Assembly (NCBI RefSeq): GCF_000266945.1
Contig: NC_018025.1
Coordinates: forward strand, 1,178,001 to 1,242,000
Direction of reading: 5' to 3'
Length of the DNA stretch: 64,000 nucleotides
Origin: Desulfomonile tiedjei DSM 6799
GTDB lineage: Bacteria; Desulfobacterota; Desulfomonilia; Desulfomonilales; Desulfomonilaceae
In this document: piece after piece, positions 18,192-25,792 of the stretch
Layout: each line of letters begins with the position of its first letter
Numbering within the stretch: position 1 is the first letter of the stretch
Position numbers and translations under genes: made by a program
The notes under the pieces: generated by a model
What the model saw: only the letters and a program-made list of their open reading frames with translations
Told to the model about the DNA's origin: nothing
Databases searched by the model: none

Positions 18192-19015
18192 GGTTTGACT
18201 CTCGATGTTCGATCGGATCGTTTTTCGGTCGGAACTCCGTAATACCGAAGATATGTAAAGAGCGCAGCTCCTGCGATCATCATACCGATGCACAAAAGCT
18301 GGCCCATAGTGAGTCCGAAAAAGAGATATCCCAACTGAGGGTCGGGTTCTCTGAGGAACTCGATTGAGAAACGAGCAAGCCCATAACCCACGAGAAACGC
18401 TGCAAGCACCTGTCCGTGCACTGCTGTCCTGACTCGTAGTATCCACAAAATGAGAAAAAGAACAGGGCCCTCAAAAAATGCCTCGTAAAGCTGGGATGGA
18501 TGACGAGGCAGATTTCCGCCATCCGGAAATACTATGCCCCAGGGTAAGTCGGTTACCCGTCCGAACAATTCGCAATTGATGAAATTACCTATTCTTCCCA
18601 GCATCAACCCTATGGGAGAAGCCAGAGCGCCAATATCCGCAAGGCTCCAGAAATTCGCATTACGGGTGCGAGAGAAGACCACTCCCGCGAGGATCATCCC
18701 GAGCAAGCCCCCATGAAAACTCATTCCGCCGTGCCACACGTAAAGAATTTCCCAGGGTGCAGCAATGTATGCAGGAAGATTGTAGAACAATACATACCCG
18801 ATTCTTCCGCCCAGCAGGAGACCGACAACGAGGTAGAAAAGGAGATCGTCTGCATTTTCAGCGGGAATGGGTCCTTGCTTACGCCGTAGCTCGGATTTGA
18901 TAACGTAATATCCAGCTATAAACCCAAGGAGATACATCACGCCGTACCATCGGATCTCCAGGGGTCCTAAACGGACGAGAACCGGATCGATGAACGGGCA
19001 GGTCAATGCAGCCAT
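18188..19015 (-). CDS. lgt: Prolipoprotein diacylglyceryl transferase
   Basis: 275 residues from ATG 19015, preceded by GAAGGA six bases upstream; the frame extends 19 codons further without a better site. Lgt moves diacylglycerol from phosphatidylglycerol to the lipobox cysteine of prelipoproteins in the inner membrane. Typical features are FYGV-like IRWYGVMYLLGF, HGGMSFHGGLLG, the signature GRIGNFINCELFGR, and RHPSQLYEAFFEG, with about seven membrane helices. It lies between trmJ upstream and the TPR-CHAT gene, which it overlaps by 4 bp, so all three probably form an operon. Confidence 0.95.
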   Translation of the reverse strand: MAALTCPFIDPVLVRLGPLEIRWYGVMYLLGFIAGYYVIKSELRRKQGPIPAENADDLLFYLVVGLLLGGRIGYVLFYNLPAYIAAPWEILYVWHGGMSFHGGLLGMILAGVVFSRTRNANFWSLADIGALASPIGLMLGRIGNFINCELFGRVTDLPWGIVFPDGGNLPRHPSQLYEAFFEGPVLFLILWILRVRTAVHGQVLAAFLVGYGLARFSIEFLREPDPQLGYLFFGLTMGQLLCIGMMIAGAALFTYLRYYGVPTEKRSDRTSRVKP

Positions 19016-19125
19016 AGATAATCCTTCTGAGACGTCAGCGAGTGAACTGATTTTCGACGGAGAAGAAGGCACGTACTCTGGCGACTAAATTAGTTTCATG
19101 AACCGGAAGATCATTGACGGTCATA

Positions 19126-20010
19126 TCAATCCTTCTCACCGGATTCCGGGGTACGTACCTTTTTCTCCTTGTGTATGCGTATGGCATTTCCCATTTTCCG
19201 GAAAATGCCTCGCATGATTTTGACATCCCTGTCGTCCATGCTGGCGCTATTGAGTATCCGGCGAATGTCTCGCATCATGATGAGGGGATTGACCCCTTTG
19301 ATGAAGCCTGCCGAAATCAATACCTGCTCGATGTGCTGGTACATTGCCTCTCGTGTTTCGACGGCAGCGGGACGAAACGTTTTTGCCTGGAATCCTACAG
19401 GACGTGAAGCGACGCTGAAAATCTCATAAGCTGTCACTGCAACTGCCTGAGCCACATTCATGGACGCAAATTCCGCATCAGTGGGAATGATCATATGATG
19501 CGTGCAAAGCTTCAGTTCCTCGTTGGTCAGGCCTCTCGATTCCCGGCCGAACACGATTGCGACGGGCCCGGTTGCAGCCTTTTCCATCAATTCCGGGACG
19601 ATTGTCTCCGGAGTTCGTGCGGTAATCCGTTTTCCGCCGAGTCGCGCAGATGTGCCCACTGCCATGACCATGTGTTCCAGCGCTTCAGCAGGCTCACTGA
19701 AAAAAGCGGCCTGCTCGATCACGTCATAAGCGCCTGAAGCCATTGCAAATGCATCGGTTTCCGGACCGCACGAGGTTGAAGAAACCAGCCTAAGTTTCTT
19801 CAGACCCATATTCTTCATGACACGCGCGACTGCACCTATGTTCCCGGCATGAGTGATGCCGATCATCACGATATGGACATTTTCAAGTATCTCTGCCCAA
19901 TCCGGATGAACTCTGAAGCCTCTCTGGATTTTCCTCGTCGGCCTCATTTGGACGCAATAACCCACAGGTGCAGCGGCATTCGTCCGTGTTTCTTCACGAA
20001 CACGGACCAC
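19126..20010 (-). CDS. trmJ: tRNA (cytidine/uridine-2'-O-)-methyltransferase, TrmJ family
   Basis: 294 residues with the SPOUT fold and TrmJ signatures: VMIGITHAGNIGAVARVMKNMG at the first strand, VAIVFGRESRGLTNEEL and the Ser/Asn motif ASMNVAQAVAVTAYE near the knot. A C-terminal helical domain (about 225-294) is typical of TrmJ and differs from the shorter TrmL. TrmJ methylates position 32 of certain tRNAs with AdoMet. The start is uncertain: GTG 20010 has only a distant GGAGG, and ATG 19947 has none. It leads a run with lgt 110 bp downstream. Confidence 0.85.
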   Translation of the reverse strand: MVRVREETRTNAAAPVGYCVQMRPTRKIQRGFRVHPDWAEILENVHIVMIGITHAGNIGAVARVMKNMGLKKLRLVSSTSCGPETDAFAMASGAYDVIEQAAFFSEPAEALEHMVMAVGTSARLGGKRITARTPETIVPELMEKAATGPVAIVFGRESRGLTNEELKLCTHHMIIPTDAEFASMNVAQAVAVTAYEIFSVASRPVGFQAKTFRPAAVETREAMYQHIEQVLISAGFIKGVNPLIMMRDIRRILNSASMDDRDVKIMRGIFRKMGNAIRIHKEKKVRTPESGEKD

Positions 20011-20187
20011 CGGTTTTCAGGACAGCCTCCGGAGAAGGTTGTCATCCGGCGCATCAGAAGATATTATCGCATGGGTTGATTGTCAAGGAATATCAAAGTA
20101 AAATGAGGATTTCCTAAACATAGAACAGAAAGGTACGTTGTAACTCTCAACGACGTGTCTGTAATTTTATTCAAGATATTTGTCGCC

Positions 20188-20343
20188 TCATCCTGAGGCA
20201 ATGGCGGTTCCGATGGCAGCGCCTATGAGCACTGCGACAATCGGATTGCACCAGATGGCTCACCCGCTCCCCGAGTATGTGCTGAACAGGTTTATTATCA
20301 GTCCTACTGCAGCGCCGATGCCGGCTCCGATAAGAAATTTCAT
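20188..20343 (-). CDS. Probable small membrane selenoprotein (DUF6132-like), in-frame TGA at codon 28
   Basis: ATG 20343 has a good ribosome-binding site (AGAGG, seven bases upstream) and codes for MKFLIGAGIGAAVGLIINLF, a membrane helix, then STYSGSG, a TGA at 20260-20262, then AIWCNPIVAVLIGAAIGTAI and a real stop, 51 residues in all. The second half is hydrophobic in the same frame. It fits a small two-helix family in which SG-x-C is followed by a hydrophobic tail beginning xNP; the TGA falls exactly on the conserved Cys. Downstream of the TGA the RNA can fold (TGAGC with GCTCA outside, CAAT with ATTG inside), a weak SECIS candidate. Function unknown, presumably redox. A plain nonsense mutation remains possible. 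Confidence 0.6.
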
Positions 20344-20635
20344 GAAGTGCCTCTTCAGACAGTGCGTTTGATTTCTAAAATAAAAGAGATAGCGCATTTG
20401 TCAAGCGGCAGACATAGATTCGGCGGAGAGAGCAGTCGTGAATTTCGCGCTAAATCGTCAGACTGAGGGCACAAAGTTTTGACTTGAGTGTGACATGGGC
20501 TATATTGGTGTCTAGGCAGGGATCCAGACTTTGCCATATGGAGGAACGGTAACTCTTGGAAAGGATGTAATATAGGCTATAGTCATCTGGAATGTCGTTT
20601 TCATAATAGTCTGAGAAGAGGTAAACAGAACAGAG

Positions 20636-20875
20636 ATGAAATATCTTTCTTTTGAAATCGTCATAGAGAAAGAACCCGAAGATGAGGGATACTTCGCCTA
20701 TAGTCCTACTCTGCCGGGATGTTTCAGTAATGGCAAGAGCATCGAGGAGACTAAACGAAATATTCGAGAAGCAATTAAGCAGCACATTGAATCATTACGA
20801 GCGCATGGAGAAAATATTCCCCAAAACAACCGGATCGTGCATGTCGAAGAGCTGACGTTTGGGATACCAGAATGA
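20636..20875 (+). CDS. hicB: HicB-type antitoxin
   Basis: 79 residues. The degenerate RNase H-like fold of HicB antitoxins is visible: IVIEKEPEDEGYFAYSPTLPGCFSNGKSIEETKRNIREAIKQHIE. It lacks a separate C-terminal DNA-binding domain, as in the short HicB form. It overlaps the next gene, the toxin, by 4 bp (ATGA), so the pair is co-translated in HicB-HicA order. It should bind and neutralise HicA. The GAACAGAGATG context gives a modest ribosome-binding site. Confidence 0.9.
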   Translation: MKYLSFEIVIEKEPEDEGYFAYSPTLPGCFSNGKSIEETKRNIREAIKQHIESLRAHGENIPQNNRIVHVEELTFGIPE

Positions 20876-21099
20876 GCCGGATGCCACAGGTTTCTGCTCA
20901 AGAACTCTTGAGATTTCTCAAAGCACACGGATTTGCAGAGGATCGTCAAACAGGAAGCCATCTCATCGTAAAAAATGAACAGAAAGGTATCACGTTGACA
21001 ATCCCAGTACACACTGGCTGTGACATAGGGCGAGGTTTGGCACTTCGTATTCTTAAAGATGCCGGCTTTACTCCGGACGACTTCACGGCTTGGAAATAA
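20872..21099 (+). CDS. hicA: HicA-type mRNA-interferase toxin
   Basis: 75 residues of the double-stranded-RNA-binding-like HicA fold: VSAQELLRFLKAHGF, then RQTGSHLIVKN containing the catalytic His of the GSH motif, then LTIPVHTGCDIGRGLALRILKDAG. HicA cleaves mRNA when free of its antitoxin, HicB, encoded immediately upstream with a 4-bp overlap. It appears intact. The pair stands alone between the small selenoprotein gene and the hgc region, as is usual for a mobile toxin-antitoxin module. Confidence 0.9.
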   Translation: MSRMPQVSAQELLRFLKAHGFAEDRQTGSHLIVKNEQKGITLTIPVHTGCDIGRGLALRILKDAGFTPDDFTAWK

Positions 21100-21321
21100 T
21101 CTGACAGAGTCTTTATTCAGCTTTTGACCATTGATATGGAGCAATAGATTTCCTGTCTCGTTTGTCTCCTGGTTTCGACTTCTTAGATTTGCTGATATTG
21201 GAAGCAAATTAGCTCTTTTTCCTGCCATGATTTCACTACTTTCTGAGAAATGCTGATCAAGGCTTTTCCTTAACCTATTTCCATACTAAATTGTATGTGA
21301 GATTTCCGGGGAGGTACAACC

Positions 21322-22323
21322 ATGTCCGAGAAATGGGATAAAGAGAGCATTCTATCGCTGAGCGGAGCTTTTCAAACCTGCAGGATTCTCCTCACTGCAG
21401 CAGAGCTGGATCTGTTTACCATTCTGTCCGACGGTCCCAAGAGCGTCGAAGATATAGCACGAGACAAATCATGGGACGAGAGAGGGCTCCGGATCGTCAT
21501 GGATGCGCTTGCCGCAACCGGGTTTCTGCAAAAGTCTGCTGAAGGAAGCTACAGTGCAGATGAGACGATGCTCAAGCTCATGGCCAAGAACGGATCGCAA
21601 TCGATCCTTCCTCTGGTGCTGCACAGAAATCGTATGTGGGAAAGCTGGTCAAAACTCACTGAAATCGTAAAGACCGGCTCAAATCCCAATCCGTTAGGGA
21701 TGGCTTCCCGGACCTCTGAAGAAGTGCAGGATTTCATTGATGCAATGCATGTCGTAGGCTCCGTCATGGCCAACAGGATCGTCGAATCTTTGGACCTGGC
21801 TCCCTTTAAACGTATGCTCGACGTGGGAGGAGCATCCGGAACATACATAATGGCGTTTCTCAGGAAAGCTCCCCATATGAAAGCTACACTCTTCGACTTT
21901 CCCCGGGTCGTTGAAATGGGCCGAAACAGGTTGACACAACACGGCTTCATAGATCGGGTGGAAATCGTGGCTGGAGATTACACAAAAGATGAACTGCCCA
22001 GCGGACACGATCTGGTGCTCTTGTCTGCCATAATTCACAGCAACAGTCGTGACGTGAACCGCATGTTGTACGGGAAAATTTTCAGAAGCCTCGATCCCGG
22101 CGGAACCGTGCTGATCCGTGATTACGTCCTGGATGAAAGTCGTACGAACCCTCCGGACGGAGCCATATTCGCAGTGAACATGTTGTGCGCCACATCAGCG
22201 GGGGATTCTTACACTCTTAAAGAAATTCGTGAAGATCTGGAGACCTCCGGGTTTGTCAGCGTGAATCTGATTCGCAACGGAGCCAACATGGACCAACTGA
22301 TCAGCGCGGAAAAGCCCCGGTGA
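21322..22323 (+). CDS. SAM-dependent O-methyltransferase-like protein
   Basis: 333 residues in two parts: a winged-helix dimerisation domain (about 10-95; LLTAAELDLFTILSDGPKSVEDIA) and a class I methyltransferase domain with motif I MLDVGGASGTYIMAFL, the acidic motif ATLFDFPRVVEMGR, GDYTKDELP and DLVLLSAIIHS. This is the plant-type O-methyltransferase layout (Methyltransf_2), whose bacterial members act on small molecules. GGGGAGG lies upstream of the ATG. It overlaps the next gene by 4 bp and stands 1.3 kb upstream of hgcA. A role connected with mercury methylation is only suggested by position. Confidence 0.8.
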   Translation: MSEKWDKESILSLSGAFQTCRILLTAAELDLFTILSDGPKSVEDIARDKSWDERGLRIVMDALAATGFLQKSAEGSYSADETMLKLMAKNGSQSILPLVLHRNRMWESWSKLTEIVKTGSNPNPLGMASRTSEEVQDFIDAMHVVGSVMANRIVESLDLAPFKRMLDVGGASGTYIMAFLRKAPHMKATLFDFPRVVEMGRNRLTQHGFIDRVEIVAGDYTKDELPSGHDLVLLSAIIHSNSRDVNRMLYGKIFRSLDPGGTVLIRDYVLDESRTNPPDGAIFAVNMLCATSAGDSYTLKEIREDLETSGFVSVNLIRNGANMDQLISAEKPR

Positions 22324-23414
22324 AACGTATGTCGCGTATCGCCGGGAATGCCTCTTCTGGAATGAAAGGCAAAAGACCAGGGAAGAAATGGCTGATTGTT
22401 CCAAGCATCCTGATTCTGGCAGGAACTGCAAGTCTTGCATGGTCTTTGTATGTTCCCGGGAGCGCTCTTTCTGGTGAAAAACTCTATTCAAAGCTGATCG
22501 TCCCGCTCCTCAAACTGCTTGTGTTGTTATCAGTGGGATTACTGGCCGGTCAGGCACTTGAAAGCCTCGGATGGACCCGTAAACTCGCTCGGCTTGTGCG
22601 TCCGTTGACTCGATGGGGCCATCTCAATGATGAAAGCGGTGCAGCATTCGTCTCCAGCTTCGTATCCGGAGTGGTGGCAAATTCCATGCTCGTGGATTTT
22701 TATCAGGCCAAGAGAATATCCCGGAAAGAACTCGTACTTACGTATCTCGTGAATAACGGCCTGCCGGTTTACCTTGTTCATTTACCCACAACCTTCTTCG
22801 TTGTGGCATCCCTTGCGGGTACTGCAGGGCTCTTGTATCTTGCTCTTACCTTTATTGCCGCATGTCTCAGGAGCATTGGTGTGCTTGCATACACTAGATG
22901 GACTCTGCCGGCCCCTTCTCCCGCCTGGAGCGCTCTGGTGGATCACCTGGATGCAAACAACACCTCGGTCATGAGAAAAATCTGGGAAAAATTTCGGGGC
23001 CGATTCGTTCGATTGGTACTGTACACAATCCCGATTTACATCCTGGTCTTTCTCGCCGGAGAACGGGGAGTGTTCCAATGGTTGAGGAGCGGAGCCGTCG
23101 GTTTCGTTTCCTCCGACGTTTTTCCGATCGAAGCTGCGGGAGTGGTTATCTTTGCGCTTGCAGCCGAGTTCACTTCGGGAATGGCTGCAGCCGGTGCGTT
23201 ACAGAACACGGGATCGCTTGATGTAAAACAAACCGTCCTGGCGCTCGTTCTCGGAACCATTATTGCGACTCCCTTGCGTGCGGTGCGCCATCAGTTACCT
23301 ACCTATGCCGGATTGTTTTCCCTCGGGCTGGGGAGTCAACTCCTGTTCATGAGCCAGGCACTCCGCATCCTGAGCCTCGCCGCGGTCGTACTGCCCTATG
23401 CAATCTGGGGATGA
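22320..23414 (+). CDS. Membrane protein with Gate/nucleoside-recognition-like domain
   Basis: 364 residues beginning at GTG 22320 (GTGA overlap with the methyltransferase). After a basic N-terminus there are about eight membrane helices. The segment GAAFVSSFVSGVVANSML and the later AAEFTSGMAAAGALQ resemble the Gate domain of nucleoside-recognition and SpmA/SpmB-like proteins, which form polytopic transport-like bundles. The transported molecule is unknown. The gene ends 224 bp before hgcA; a hairpin repeat at 23456-23525 and a separate promoter lie between, so co-transcription with hgcAB is not certain. Confidence 0.6.
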   Translation: MKRMSRIAGNASSGMKGKRPGKKWLIVPSILILAGTASLAWSLYVPGSALSGEKLYSKLIVPLLKLLVLLSVGLLAGQALESLGWTRKLARLVRPLTRWGHLNDESGAAFVSSFVSGVVANSMLVDFYQAKRISRKELVLTYLVNNGLPVYLVHLPTTFFVVASLAGTAGLLYLALTFIAACLRSIGVLAYTRWTLPAPSPAWSALVDHLDANNTSVMRKIWEKFRGRFVRLVLYTIPIYILVFLAGERGVFQWLRSGAVGFVSSDVFPIEAAGVVIFALAAEFTSGMAAAGALQNTGSLDVKQTVLALVLGTIIATPLRAVRHQLPTYAGLFSLGLGSQLLFMSQALRILSLAAVVLPYAIWG

Positions 23415-23455
23415 GGAATATGCAGCTTATACCTATTGCTTTTATAGACCCAATT

Positions 23456-23525
23456 TTGGCCGGCACGGAGGCACGGCCACTACTGGCTGATGGTAGGGTC
23501 CGGCGTCTCTGCAGAACCTTTCGGT
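23456..23525. repeat. Imperfect inverted-repeat hairpin upstream of hgcA
   Basis: GCACGGAGGCACGGCCACTAC faces GTAGGGTCCGGCGTCTCTGC across a short spacer, giving an imperfect hairpin. Its words (GGCACGGAGGCACGGC, CCGGCGTCTC) also occur in the MITE-like elements at 12508, 48109 and 54834, so it is a fragment of the same repeat family. Confidence 0.5.
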
Positions 23526-23578
23526 TTTTGTCAAATTTATTGGCGAAATGGTGTTACGTGAAGACCGTCGGCCTGAAC

Positions 23579-23614
23579 TTGTGCACTTATAAGCAATACT
23601 CTATAGTATAAGTG
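23579..23614 (+). promoter_or_regulatory. hgcA promoter overlapping a perfect 8-bp inverted repeat
   Basis: A -35-like TTGTGC (23579-23584) and a -10-like TATAGT (23602-23607) are separated by exactly 17 bp. A perfect inverted repeat CACTTATA (23584-23591) and TATAAGTG (23607-23614) spans the core promoter, the expected layout for a repressor operator. hgcA starts 25 bp downstream of the palindrome. The regulator is not identified; no ArsR-type gene lies nearby. Confidence 0.5.
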
Positions 23615-23638
23615 TCTATTATTCCCCAGGAGGGACTC

Positions 23639-24790
23639 ATGACCACCTCTTTACCGGCAGAAAATCCATCGGGTCGACCGATTCCTCCACCTGCCCGCAG
23701 TTGTTGACCGCCCCGTCCCAAGACTCGGACGAGTCTTCCCGGGCTGGATCAACCGTTTGTTACCGGTGCTGTGGACACTTTTGCCGGAAAAATCCCGAAA
23801 GTATCTTCCGATCTGACTTTTACCGATAGATTCGGCACGTACAAGGCTCGATGGAAGATCGGTCGCATGAAGTTCGTCGTGGACCCCGGTTTGTATGCGC
23901 TCAACGATCCCGACGCTGCTTCTCCGGTGCTGGTGACCGCGAATTACAAGATGAGTTTCGATTCGTTGAGGTCGGCTCTTCCCGGCAGTTCAGCGTGGCT
24001 GCTCGTGCTGGATACCCAGGGAATAAATGTCTGGTGTGCAGCGGGGAAGGGGACCTTCGGGACGGACGAACTCGTGAATCGCATTGAGACAAGCGGGTTG
24101 ACCAAAGTCGTATCACACAAACAATTGATTCTGCCGCAATTGGGTGCTCCTGGAATAGCAGCTCACAGAGTCAAGAAACTTTCAGGATTCAAAGTTGTTT
24201 ACGGACCTGTGGACTCGTCGGATCTGCCTGAATTCATCGCTTCCGGGTTGGAAGCCACTCCGGAAATGCGCACCAAGACGTTTACTCTGCGGGAAAGGGC
24301 TGCGGTCATTCCCGTTGAACTGGTAAGCGCTTCGACAACAGCTCTGTATATAATTCCCGTGTTGCTGATCCTGAGCGCTTTTGGCGGGCCGTACGGCTAC
24401 TGGACGAACATCACTCATTACGGGCTGGCTGCATCTGCGGGTCTCGTGGCTGCAATCATTGCAGGCACGGTTCTGTTTCCGCTTCTGCTTCCTTGGCTTC
24501 CGGGACGTGCCTTTTCCCTCAAGGGATTCGCTATCGGGATAGCGACCTCGTTGGTTTTCATCGCACTCAAAGCTACAATAACCGGAGAGTGGCCGAATAC
24601 GCTTGAAGCAGGCGCTTGGATCTTGCTCATTACTGTTGTTGTGTCCTATTTGGGCATGAATTTTACCGGTTGTTCCACGTACACGTCGCTTTCTGGGGTC
24701 AAGAAAGAGATGAAATGGGCAGTGCCCTTCCAGATTGCAGGAATCGTAGCAGGGATAGCGCTGTGGGTCTCATCCGGATTTCTGGCCTGA
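23639..24790 (+). CDS. hgcA: HgcA corrinoid mercury methyltransferase, probable selenoprotein (TGA at codon 23)
   Basis: 383 residues when read through TGA 23705-23707. GGAGGG five bases before ATG 23639 marks the start. A Pro-rich leader ends ARSC22-U23-PP, then the conserved start of the corrinoid domain follows (PFVTGAVDTFAGKIPKV). The cap-helix motif NVWCAAGKGTFG carries Cys133, the cobalt ligand unique to HgcA. Five membrane helices occupy about 230-383. The protein methylates Hg(II) with a corrinoid-bound methyl group at the inner membrane. Without read-through the 22-residue leader stops and the main frame has no comparable start; GTG 23771 lacks a ribosome-binding site and would cut conserved residues. 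A SECIS-like hairpin follows the TGA. Confidence 0.85.
23720..23737 (+). promoter_or_regulatory. Candidate bacterial SECIS hairpin of hgcA
   Basis: A perfect 7-bp stem (AAGACTC with GAGTCTT) closes a GGAC tetraloop. The loop begins 19 nt after the TGA codon and has G at its first two positions. To my knowledge of bacterial SECIS rules (apical loop 16-37 nt after UGA, G among the first two loop bases) it fits well. It lies inside the coding region, as bacterial SECIS elements do. Confidence 0.75.
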
Positions 24791-24802
24791 AAGGAGATGC
24801 CG

Positions 24803-25138
24803 ATGCGGAAACTCGTTTATTTGCATGATGTGGTGACTCTTAATCTCGATGAGACCCGCTGTTCCGGGTGCGGCATGTGCCTGCAGGTATGTCCTCATGG
24901 CGTCTTGGCAAAACACAACGGCAGCGTGGAAATCGTCAATCGGGATGCATGCATGGAATGCGGAGCATGTGCGAAGAATTGCCCTACTGCAGCACTTTCC
25001 GTTAAAACAGGAGTCGGATGCGCCACCGCAGTAATCAACTACGCGCTCGGGAGGAACTCTTCTTCCTGCTGCTGCGTCATCGAACCGGATGCCGAGAATT
25101 CAAACCAAGCGCCGACACAATCCTCCGGGTGTTGCTGA
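24803..25138 (+). CDS. hgcB: HgcB ferredoxin-like partner of HgcA
   Basis: 111 residues from ATG 24803, placed six bases after AAGGAG; an ATG six bases earlier would leave no spacing. Two 4Fe-4S motifs are visible: CSGCGMCLQVCPHG and CMECGACAKNCPTA. The characteristic HgcB tail follows, with a single Cys in VGCATAV, then a CCC cluster (SSSCCCVIEP) and a terminal CC. HgcB reduces the HgcA corrinoid to Co(I) and the tail cysteines are thought to handle Hg(II). It lies 12 bp downstream of hgcA in the same transcript. No second TGA is involved here. Confidence 0.95.
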   Translation: MRKLVYLHDVVTLNLDETRCSGCGMCLQVCPHGVLAKHNGSVEIVNRDACMECGACAKNCPTAALSVKTGVGCATAVINYALGRNSSSCCCVIEPDAENSNQAPTQSSGCC

Positions 25139-25198
25139 ACCTGTGAGAAATTCCTCCGCACCTTCTTTCCAACTGCGAATGTGAATCGTCGATTCGGT

Positions 25199-25792
25199 CT
25201 ATTTCTCCAATGACAGCAGCTTCTGCTTGAACACACTTATCGGCTGTGCACCGACCAGCTTTATTGAATCTTCAATGATAAACGTAGGCACTGCAGTGAT
25301 CGTGTTCGCGACAGCGCTCCGGTGAGCTTCTTCCAGTCTGTCTTTATACATGCCGGTTTTCAGCGCATCCAGAAGCGAGCCGGCATCCATTCCGATCTCC
25401 TGCGCCCACGCAGCTAACAGGTCCACGTTTCCGATATCCTGCAGCTCTGTGAAATATGCATGAAAGACTCGTTCGTGAAACTCGTGGAATTTGCCGACGT
25501 CTTTCGCATATTCCGCGGCTTCCAGAGCGGACTGAGAATTACGCACCCTTTCGAGATGGGCAAAATGAATGCCGTAAGGCTCGCCTGCACGATTGAGGCT
25601 TTCGTATCGTTGGGTGAGATCTGCTCCCGGGAAGAGTGTCGTCAGAAGAATGCCTTCTTTCGGTGTTTCGGGTCGTAGTTGATACGCCAGCCATTCGTCT
25701 TCCAGGGAAAACTCTTTCTTCAACTCGTCGACAATACCCTTGCCGATATAACAGTACGGTCAAACGAAATCGGAATATATTCTGATTTTCAT
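25199..25792 (-). CDS. DsbA/FrnE-like thiol oxidoreductase, probable selenoprotein (UPYC active site)
   Basis: 197 residues from ATG 25792, which overlaps the glycosyltransferase stop (ATGA). The start MKIRIYSDFV is followed by TGA at 25760-25762 (codon 11), then PYCYIGKG; family members have C-P-x-C at this site, so the motif becomes Sec11-Pro-Tyr-Cys14. Downstream, the FrnE/HCCA-isomerase layout continues with a helical insertion, then TAVPTFIIEDSIKLVGAQP containing the cis-Pro of the thioredoxin fold. Without read-through the protein would lack its first strand and active site. A short stem (ATATC with GGTAT, loop GGCAAG) follows 15 nt after the TGA. The protein probably exchanges disulfides in the cytoplasm. 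Confidence 0.8.

Noticed and set aside
13131-18446. Longer version of the TPR-CHAT gene starting at 18446
   Set aside because: The extra 85 codons lie inside lgt in another frame and would hide the signal peptide; ATG 18191 overlaps the lgt stop in the ATGA pattern.
23771-24790. Start of hgcA at GTG 23771
   Set aside because: It has no ribosome-binding site and cuts off conserved HgcA residues (PFVTGAV); the frame is open upstream apart from TGA 23705, and 23639 has a near-perfect site.
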